64,000 nucleotides of DNA, taken from assembly GCA_002862095.1 (NCBI GenBank), contig PHSQ01000003.1, positions 62,001 through 126,000 on the forward strand, given 5' to 3'. Positions within the stretch are counted from its first letter, which is position 1. Each line of letters opens with the position of its first letter. The stretch is from Methylocystis sp. KS32 (GTDB lineage: Bacteria; Pseudomonadota; Alphaproteobacteria; Rhizobiales; Beijerinckiaceae). The notes beneath the pieces were generated by a model. That model saw nothing but the letters and a program-made list of their open reading frames with translations. It searched no databases and had not been told where the DNA came from. Made by a program: the position numbers and the translations under genes. Shown here piece by piece: positions 36,738 through 43,159 of the stretch.

Positions 36738-39700
36738 GCAGCTGGAGCGAGGTCCGCCGCCTAGCCGGCGCTTGGCACCTGGAGCTCTACCCTACGACTG
36801 TAGGGTTGGTTCCGGCCGCCGATCTGCTGGTGGAGGCCGAAAAAGTCACTGGTGTGCGGCGCCTATGCGTGCCGGCGGGCGATGTATTATTGGACGGCGC
36901 CGAGGCGATTTACGATCGCGAGGGACATCGAATCCTCTATTCGAATGGCCTGGCGGAGGATATCGCGCGATTTTACGTGGCGCACGAATACGGCCATCAC
37001 CGTTTGCACGACGCGCAGGCGTCATGCTGCGACGATGATCTCGATGCTTGGACTCCAGCCGAGCCGGAAGGTTCAGTCGTCGGCGAAAACGACGCCTATA
37101 GCCCTAAACAACGCACGGAGGCCCAGGCCAACCTCTTCGCCCGTGAGTTCCTCCTACCGCGAGCTAAGCTCAAGGTTCGCTGCGAGGGCGGAGGCATCAG
37201 CGCCGCCAAGTTAGCGACAGAGCTGGGTCTGCCGTTAAACCTCGTTTTGCAGCAGATGGCCGACGCCCTTCTGCTGCCCGACGACCCCCCAGATATGGCT
37301 GCAAAGCCCCCGCTTGCGCCCGACCCGAGTCAACTGGAGGCGATTACGGCGCCGGCTGGTCCACACCAGGTCCGCGCCGGACCTGGAACCGGCAAGACCC
37401 GCACTCTCGTCGGGCGCATCGCCCATCTCATTGAGACCGGAGAAGATCCCCTATCGATCCTCGGTCTTACCTATTCTAACGCGTCCGCCCAGGACCTAGG
37501 CTTGCGTGTGCGCGCCGCCGTTGGCTCGGCATGCCCCTCGATTTGGACCGGCACCTTCCACGCCTTCGGCTTGGAACTCTTGAGGAAGTATGGCGAGGAA
37601 ATCGGTCTTCCCGCCGACCTTAAGCCCCTAGATCGATCGGACGAACTCTTCCTGATGGAAGAGTTGCTGCCCGAGTTGGGACTCAGCTTCTATCTCGACC
37701 TTCACGAGCCGCTCCGCTCGCTCAAGGCGGTTCTTAATGCCATCGGCCGAGCCAAGGACGAAATGTGCGGCCCGACACGCTACTTTGAACTGGCCACGGG
37801 TATGGAGGCCAAGGCCGGAAGCGAGGCCGAGATCGAGGCCGCTGCGCGGGCCCTCGAAGTGGCGCGTGTTTACGCCGTTTACGAGGAAGCGCTCCGAGAT
37901 CGCGGCCTACTGGATTTTGGCGATCTCATTCTGCGCCCGGTCGAACTCCTGCGCGCCCGGCCAGCCATCGCCGCCGAAGTCCGCGGCAGGTTTCGTCACG
38001 TCCTAGTCGACGAATATCAAGACATGAACCGCGCCAGCGGACGCTTTCTTGCAGAACTGGTCGAACCGGCCAAGGGTCCCTGGGTCGTGGGCGACATCAG
38101 GCAATCGATCTATCGATTCCGCGGGGCCTCGCCCCTGAACATGACGCGCTTTGCGGCTGAATTTCCCGGTGCGGAGCACACCGACCTGGCGATCAACTAC
38201 CGCTCCGGTGGCCGGATCGTCCGGACCTTCGAACTTTTCGGAAAGAGCATGACATGCGCGCCCCTGGCGTCCGCTACGCCGTTAAGTGCTCATCTCGGCG
38301 ACAACGCTGGCGAGGTCGCCTTCGACGTGGCCATAACCCGAGAGGCGGAAGCGGAAGGCTTGGCCCAGCGGATCCGCCAACGCACCGCAAACGGCGGCCG
38401 AACCGGCGATCACGCCATCCTTGGCCGATCTCATTCTACTCTCGCAAGGATCGCTGCGCATCTAGAACGTGCCGGAGTGCCCTGCCTGTATTTTGGCGAC
38501 TTCTTCGAGCGCCCCGAAGTCCGCGACCTCCTCTGCTTGCTTTCGGTGGCTGGAGAGCCTGAGGGCGTCGGCCTGATGCGCCTCGGCCAAATGGCACCCT
38601 TTGTCATTCCCGTTCCGGATATCCTCGCGATATTGCGATGGCGTGAGGCCCAAGACATCACTCTGCTGACGGCCTTGAAACGGCTTAAGCTCGTCGCTGA
38701 CCTCTCGCCGGTTGGCCTGTCGGGTCTTCAGCGCCTGGCGCAGGATCTGGAAGATGTCAGCTTCACAACCTCGCCCCATGCCCTCCTCGTCCACCACCTA
38801 TTCGTGCTCGGCGGCGTCTTCCAGTCTCCCTTGTCTGACCCAAGCGTCGCCGGCCAGCAACGCCGCTTGGCGGTCTATCAACTGTTGCAGGTCGCATACG
38901 AATATCGTGGATCACCCGGGCGAGACCCGAAGCGCGAGTTTCTTGAGTATGTTCGTCGGCTCGAAATCCTCGATGAGGAGAAGGACCTACGTCAACTCCC
39001 CGCGGCGGCGGCTGGCGTCGACGCTGTGAGATTGATGACTGTCCACGCCAGCAAGGGCTTGGAGTTTCCAGTCGTCCACGTCCCTTCTTTGAGCCCGTCG
39101 CTGTTTCCAGCCCAGGGGCGCTATGAGCCGTGCCCGGCGCCGGACGGCATGATTGACAAAGACGCCTTGTTGGGACGGGACGCCGAAGAGGAGAGCCTAT
39201 TTTTTGTCGCTCTCTCGCGCGCTCAGGCCGCGCTTGGCCTTTCGCGCGCCAATGCATACGGCGGATGGTCGCGACCTAACCCGTCCAAGCTTCTGGCGCC
39301 GATCGCTGCGTGTTTGCCGACCGCGGCCAAGATCGGCTGGACCAACGCCGGGCTACAACCGCCCCCATTCAAGGCGCTCGCGCTCGATCCGCTTGGGGAC
39401 GAGATCGACGTGCGCGATTTGGAGACCTACCAAGAATGCCCCCGCCGCTTTTACTACGCTCACGGGCTTGGCCTGCGCTCCCGGGGGGTTCCCAGTCCCT
39501 ACGTTCAATTCCTGTCGGCAGTTCGTGCCGGACTCAGCTGGCTCCGACAGACGGCTCGCGAGTCCCATAATGCAGGGTTTAAGGCCCATTTCGAGGAAAC
39601 CTGGCGTAATATGGGGCCGGTCGGCCACGCGCACAGCGCCGTTTACCGCGCCAACGCCGAGGCGATGCTGGCGACGGCACGGACGGTCATGGACGGCACG

Positions 39701-40096
39701 AGCCTGGAGGTGGACCGGCGCCTGTCGTTAGGCGCACGCCAAGTCCTGGCGCGTGCTGACCACATCCAGATGGTTGGCCAGACGATCACCATCCAACGAC
39801 TTAAGGCCGGTCGGCTCGCCAAGACGGAAAAGCTGCGGACCCGCGACAACCTAATCCAGACAATCGTTGCTGCCGACCATCCTGGCAACGTCGTACGATT
39901 TGAACAGATCTCACTGCTGACTGGCGAGCGTCGAATCGACAGCGCCTCTTCCGACAAGCTCGCCAAGAGCCGGGGCGATGTCGTTTCGGCATTCGCTGCG
40001 ATCGCCGAAGGGCGGTTCGATCCCATTCAGAACGATCGGACGTGCCCGACGTGCCCCTTCTATTTCATCTGCCCTACTGAGGGGCTACCCCGCTGA
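36734..40096 (+). CDS. ImmA/IrrE metallopeptidase - UvrD helicase - Cas4/AddB-like C-terminal fusion
   Basis: 1,120 residues. Residues about 1-170: ImmA/IrrE domain with zinc motif HEYGH (84-88) and third-ligand helix EAQANLFAREFLLPRA (from 129). Residues about 200-860: UvrD/Rep helicase with Walker A GPGTGKT (216-222), DEYQD (from 426), GDIRQSIYRFRG, NYRSGG, TVHASKGLEFPVV and VALSRAQ. Residues about 895-1115: PD-(D/E)XK-like domain with Fe-S cysteines CPRR near 900 and CPTCPFYFIC near 1102. The expected acidic-x-Lys active site is replaced (TIQRLKAGR), so nuclease activity is doubtful while the cluster is kept. The start overlaps the HTH gene. A 97-bp gap follows before the Ubl gene. Confidence 0.88.
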   Translation: MSSWSEVRRLAGAWHLELYPTTVGLVPAADLLVEAEKVTGVRRLCVPAGDVLLDGAEAIYDREGHRILYSNGLAEDIARFYVAHEYGHHRLHDAQASCCDDDLDAWTPAEPEGSVVGENDAYSPKQRTEAQANLFAREFLLPRAKLKVRCEGGGISAAKLATELGLPLNLVLQQMADALLLPDDPPDMAAKPPLAPDPSQLEAITAPAGPHQVRAGPGTGKTRTLVGRIAHLIETGEDPLSILGLTYSNASAQDLGLRVRAAVGSACPSIWTGTFHAFGLELLRKYGEEIGLPADLKPLDRSDELFLMEELLPELGLSFYLDLHEPLRSLKAVLNAIGRAKDEMCGPTRYFELATGMEAKAGSEAEIEAAARALEVARVYAVYEEALRDRGLLDFGDLILRPVELLRARPAIAAEVRGRFRHVLVDEYQDMNRASGRFLAELVEPAKGPWVVGDIRQSIYRFRGASPLNMTRFAAEFPGAEHTDLAINYRSGGRIVRTFELFGKSMTCAPLASATPLSAHLGDNAGEVAFDVAITREAEAEGLAQRIRQRTANGGRTGDHAILGRSHSTLARIAAHLERAGVPCLYFGDFFERPEVRDLLCLLSVAGEPEGVGLMRLGQMAPFVIPVPDILAILRWREAQDITLLTALKRLKLVADLSPVGLSGLQRLAQDLEDVSFTTSPHALLVHHLFVLGGVFQSPLSDPSVAGQQRRLAVYQLLQVAYEYRGSPGRDPKREFLEYVRRLEILDEEKDLRQLPAAAAGVDAVRLMTVHASKGLEFPVVHVPSLSPSLFPAQGRYEPCPAPDGMIDKDALLGRDAEEESLFFVALSRAQAALGLSRANAYGGWSRPNPSKLLAPIAACLPTAAKIGWTNAGLQPPPFKALALDPLGDEIDVRDLETYQECPRRFYYAHGLGLRSRGVPSPYVQFLSAVRAGLSWLRQTARESHNAGFKAHFEETWRNMGPVGHAHSAVYRANAEAMLATARTVMDGTSLEVDRRLSLGARQVLARADHIQMVGQTITIQRLKAGRLAKTEKLRTRDNLIQTIVAADHPGNVVRFEQISLLTGERRIDSASSDKLAKSRGDVVSAFAAIAEGRFDPIQNDRTCPTCPFYFICPTEGLPR

Positions 40097-40152
40097 CGCG
40101 GGTCGGTACGGGCCATTTCCGGTTCCCCCGATCTTCCGCTTGGACCTTGTAG

Positions 40153-40170
40153 GCGACCTGAATTGGTCGC
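40153..40170. promoter_or_regulatory. Palindrome upstream of the Ubl gene, possible operator or leader hairpin
   Basis: GCGACC (40153-40158) and GGTCGC (40165-40170) flank TGAATT, 23 bases before the Ubl ATG, in the larger of the two real gaps of the operon. Perfect but short; no promoter boxes can be assigned with certainty. Confidence 0.35.
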
Positions 40171-40193
40171 GGCAAACACAAGGTCTCCTCCCC

Positions 40194-40688
40194 ATGCCCA
40201 CCCTCTCTCTGTTCCTCCAGTTCGAAGGTTCCCGCCATATCGAGCTGATCGTGCTCCCGGCAGGCGCCACGCCCGAAGACGTCATTGAAGCCGCCCTGGT
40301 GCTCGGGTTCCCCGAATCGCACCGGCACGAGGCGCATGTCTTCTCCGACCAACTGGACCAACCGCTGGAGCGCGGCAAGGCGCTCTGCGACCAGGGCCGC
40401 AAGGCAAAAGATCGGATACACGTGCACCGTTGCCGGGAAATCCAGGTCACGCTGCACTTCAACCACGTCACGAAGCACCACGCCTTCCAGCCGGCGACGA
40501 CCATCGACCGTGTTAAGCGCTGGTTCGTCGAGGCGCTGGAGATGTCGCCTGTCGATGCGACCGAGCATGTCCTGCAACTGACCGGGACGAGCGACCGGCC
40601 TGATCCCGATGTGCACATCGGCTCGCCGATTTCTGGCCACTGCGCTCTGAATCTCACCCTGGTCCCGCGCAAACGCGTCGAGGGCTAA
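40194..40688 (+). CDS. Tandem ubiquitin-like protein (two beta-grasp domains)
   Basis: 164 residues from ATG (MPTLSLFLQFEGSRHIELIV) with AAGG upstream. Residues about 1-85 form one beta-grasp-like unit; about 86-164 a second (REIQVTLHFNHVTKHHAFQP, DRVKRWFVEALEMSPVDATE, CALNLTLVPRKRVEG). The chain ends in a single Gly after a basic RKRVE, comparable to the exposed tail by which ubiquitin-like modifiers are activated. The next three genes encode E2-, JAB- and E1-like proteins, which makes it the modifier of a conjugation system like the four-gene Bil (bacterial ISG15-like) antiphage systems, whose Ubl is also a tandem. Fold is inferred from pattern and context. Confidence 0.75.
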   Translation: MPTLSLFLQFEGSRHIELIVLPAGATPEDVIEAALVLGFPESHRHEAHVFSDQLDQPLERGKALCDQGRKAKDRIHVHRCREIQVTLHFNHVTKHHAFQPATTIDRVKRWFVEALEMSPVDATEHVLQLTGTSDRPDPDVHIGSPISGHCALNLTLVPRKRVEG

Positions 40689-40691
40689 GCG

Positions 40692-41183
40692 ATGGACAGC
40701 TCGCTCGCCATACCTCCCGACCAACGGGCATTCCTAGACGATGTTGCTGCGGGGGCGTTCCAGCTCGGCGCCCACTTGGGCCGCTGGCGGTTGGTCGATC
40801 AATCTTGGCCGATCGTCATCGCTGAGGTCGCGGCGGCGGCGCGACCTGGAGCCCCAGGAGGTTACGGCTTTCGTTTCGATTGCTCCGGCTATCCGCAATC
40901 GCCGCCGACCGCGCGGCCGTGGGATGCAACGGCGAACGAACCGCTGCCGTTCGGCCGCTGGCCCGGGGGGCGAGTCCGTGTGCCTGCAGCTTTCCGACCG
41001 GACTGGAAGTACGGCTCGTGCCTGTACTTGCCATGTGATCGGCTGAGCATCGAAGGCCACATCAACTGGCGCCAAGAACATCCCGCTCAGATATGGCGCC
41101 CCGACCGTGGCCTCGTCCTCTACCTCGAGACCCTGCACGAGCTGCTCAATTCCAACGACTACACGGGGGTGCGTGGTGGTTGA
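40692..41183 (+). CDS. E2-like ubiquitin-conjugating domain protein
   Basis: 163 residues, starting three bases after the Ubl stop. Core pattern of bacterial E2-like proteins: [20 protein letters not shown] (the YPxxPP strand), then [15 protein letters not shown] and a C-terminal helix [20 protein letters not shown]. Cys110 and Cys115 lie where the E2 catalytic cysteine is expected (after the GxxC strand); Cys110 in GSCLYLP is the better fit. It would take the Ubl from the E1 and pass it to a target. No E3-like gene is present. The stop overlaps the JAB gene. Confidence 0.72.
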   Translation: MDSSLAIPPDQRAFLDDVAAGAFQLGAHLGRWRLVDQSWPIVIAEVAAAARPGAPGGYGFRFDCSGYPQSPPTARPWDATANEPLPFGRWPGGRVRVPAAFRPDWKYGSCLYLPCDRLSIEGHINWRQEHPAQIWRPDRGLVLYLETLHELLNSNDYTGVRGG

Positions 41184-41658
41184 ACCTCGCCTGATCATTC
41201 CGCGGGGCGCCTGGTTGTCCGGCTTGGTCGAACTTCGCCGCCGAGGTGCTGGCGTCCATGAGAGCGGCGCGTTCCTTTTGGGGCGCGTTGACGGCCCACG
41301 CCGCATCGCTGAGCGATGGGTATATTATGATGAGCTTGATCCGAACGCCTATTCTACCGGGGTCTGTGTTCTCTACGCCGAGGCGTTCGATCATCTCTGG
41401 TCGCTCTGCCGACAGAACGACCAGAGCGTCGTGGCGGACGTCCATACGCACCCTGGGGCGGCCGGCCAGAGCCGGGCAGATCGGGAAAACCCGATGGTCG
41501 CCAGCGCCGGTCATATGGCCTTGATCGTGCCGGCCTTCGCCCGCGGCCCTGTCTGGCGTCACCGACTGGGCGTCTACCGCTATGAGGGCGCCCATCGATG
41601 GACCAATTTCAGCGGCTGGAGCGCTCGCCGCATCCTCACGACAGGAACGATTGCCTGA
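41176..41658 (+). CDS. JAB/JAMM metallopeptidase (predicted deubiquitinase-like)
   Basis: 160 residues if it starts at the GTG overlapping the E2 stop by 8 bp (a GTG three bases earlier is equally possible). JAMM zinc site: Glu in [10 protein letters not shown], then VADVHTHPG (His90, His92) and S-x2-D in [10 protein letters not shown]. Zinc peptidase that could trim the Ubl precursor after its C-terminal Gly or remove it from targets. Overlaps the E1 start by 1 bp (TGATG). Confidence 0.85.
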   Translation: MVEPRLIIPRGAWLSGLVELRRRGAGVHESGAFLLGRVDGPRRIAERWVYYDELDPNAYSTGVCVLYAEAFDHLWSLCRQNDQSVVADVHTHPGAAGQSRADRENPMVASAGHMALIVPAFARGPVWRHRLGVYRYEGAHRWTNFSGWSARRILTTGTIA

Positions 41659-43070
41659 TGACCCAGCCCATGTTCGACATCAAGCCCGATACCCTCCACC
41701 GCACGATCAAGATGGCGCTCGACGCCGGAGAGGTCGCCACCATTGAGGAGGGGTATGCGCTCTTCTCGCGATATCGCCTCGGCGTGGTAGTAGGGCCAGA
41801 GGCTCGCGGCTCCGGCGCCCACCAGGCTGCCCTGCTGACCATCGTGAATACGGCTCGCCGCGCGGTGCTGGGCGGGGTCAAGGTGTGCGGAAATCTGAAT
41901 ACACCACTGATCGCGCCGCTGCCCGGCGGATATGCGACTTTGGCCGAAGCAATAGAAGCCCTGGGCGGGGAGGCCTGCGAGGCGATTGCCCCAGATATTC
42001 CCCTTCTGGCTCTTGGCTCAGTGACGATCAGCGAGAGAGCGGGCATTACACTGACCGTCAGTTTCGACGGCTGGCGCGGCGGGGTCTGGCCTGTGGGCGA
42101 GGCCGCACGCCTAGCAGAGTCGCCCACGGCGACCCTCGCCGCAATCCTGGCTGGAGCGTTGGGCGTGAGCGAGGCATTCCAGCATCTACGCGGCAACGTC
42201 ATGGCCGGCACCCGGTCTTGCGGCCTGTCACTATGGAAGCCTGAGCAGGCCGACTGGCGGGTACCCGACGGCGGTCTCGAGACCTATGTGGCGCCAACGC
42301 GGCTTTGGCTAGTCGGGCTGGGTCACCTGGGGCAAGCCTACCTCTGGACCCTCGGTCTGCTGCCTTACGTGGACCCTAGCGCTGTAGAATTGACGTTGCA
42401 GGATTTTGATCGACTGACTTTGGCCAATGACAGCACCTCGGTCCTAACACAGCCGCAACATACTGGGCGGCGCAAGACCCGGGAGATGGGCGGGTGGGTC
42501 GAATCTCGCGGCTTCTCGGCGCGACTGGTCGAGCGCCGCTTCGCTGGCGACGTCACCCTGCAGGAGGACGATCCGCGTGTCCTCCTGTGTGGCGTCGACA
42601 ACCCCGAAGCGCGTGCCACCCTTGAGCAGGCCGGGTTTGACTTGGTCGTGGAGGCCGGCCTTGGCGGCGGCCCCCAGGAATATCTGGCTATGCGCATTCA
42701 TAGTTTTCCCGCCAGCGTCACCGCTCAGGCCAAATGGGGTGGTGTTGACGTTGAGAAAGAGATCGCGACCGGAAAGGCCTATGATGATCTTGCCGCTCGC
42801 GGGGTCGACGATTGCGGACTTGTAGAGTTGGCCTCGCGAACGGTTGGCGCGCCCTTCGTCGGCGTCGTGGCCTCCACTCTGGTGATTGCCGAAGTCCTTC
42901 GCCGACTAAACGGCGCGCTCGGGTGCGAGGTCGTCGACTTGACTCTGCGAGACCTCAGCCTTCGCCAGATTGTGCCGTCAACCAGCCCATTGCGACGGTT
43001 CAATCCGGGTTTTGCGCACCTGGACCTTTCCACGCCAAGGAATTGGCGTTCGGAGACATTGCCAACATAA
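41658..43070 (+). CDS. E1-like ThiF/MoeB-family activating enzyme
   Basis: 470 residues. The N-terminal about 200 residues form an unassigned domain. Then a Rossmann nucleotide fold, RLWLVGLGHLGQAYLW (GxGxxG near residue 217), LTLQDFDRLTLANDSTSVLT (Asp that binds ATP ribose and the R/N loop) and VLLCGVDNPEARATLEQAGF. A Cys in VDDCGLVELASR (near residue 386) is a candidate thioester site. It would adenylate the Ubl C-terminal Gly and hand it to the E2. The start is coupled to JAB. Confidence 0.85.
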   Translation: MTQPMFDIKPDTLHRTIKMALDAGEVATIEEGYALFSRYRLGVVVGPEARGSGAHQAALLTIVNTARRAVLGGVKVCGNLNTPLIAPLPGGYATLAEAIEALGGEACEAIAPDIPLLALGSVTISERAGITLTVSFDGWRGGVWPVGEAARLAESPTATLAAILAGALGVSEAFQHLRGNVMAGTRSCGLSLWKPEQADWRVPDGGLETYVAPTRLWLVGLGHLGQAYLWTLGLLPYVDPSAVELTLQDFDRLTLANDSTSVLTQPQHTGRRKTREMGGWVESRGFSARLVERRFAGDVTLQEDDPRVLLCGVDNPEARATLEQAGFDLVVEAGLGGGPQEYLAMRIHSFPASVTAQAKWGGVDVEKEIATGKAYDDLAARGVDDCGLVELASRTVGAPFVGVVASTLVIAEVLRRLNGALGCEVVDLTLRDLSLRQIVPSTSPLRRFNPGFAHLDLSTPRNWRSETLPT

Positions 43071-43159
43071 AATCGGTATGGTCGCAGCGTCGCATGTCTT
43101 CCTTCGGCTGCTGTCGCCATGAGGCAGGATTAAGTATGACGCAACAAGGGGGTAACGCA

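Noticed and set aside
41176..43070. JAB and ThiF genes considered as thiamine or molybdopterin synthesis, or as CBASS accessory genes
   Set aside because: Neighbours are a tandem Ubl and an E2-like gene; no thiamine/moa genes and no CD-NTase or effector are nearby.
42812..43135. Upstream extension of the AddB-like reading frame
   Set aside because: It overlaps the conserved E1 C-terminus in another frame and has Arg/Cys-rich random content; start sites at 43136 and 43160 fit better.
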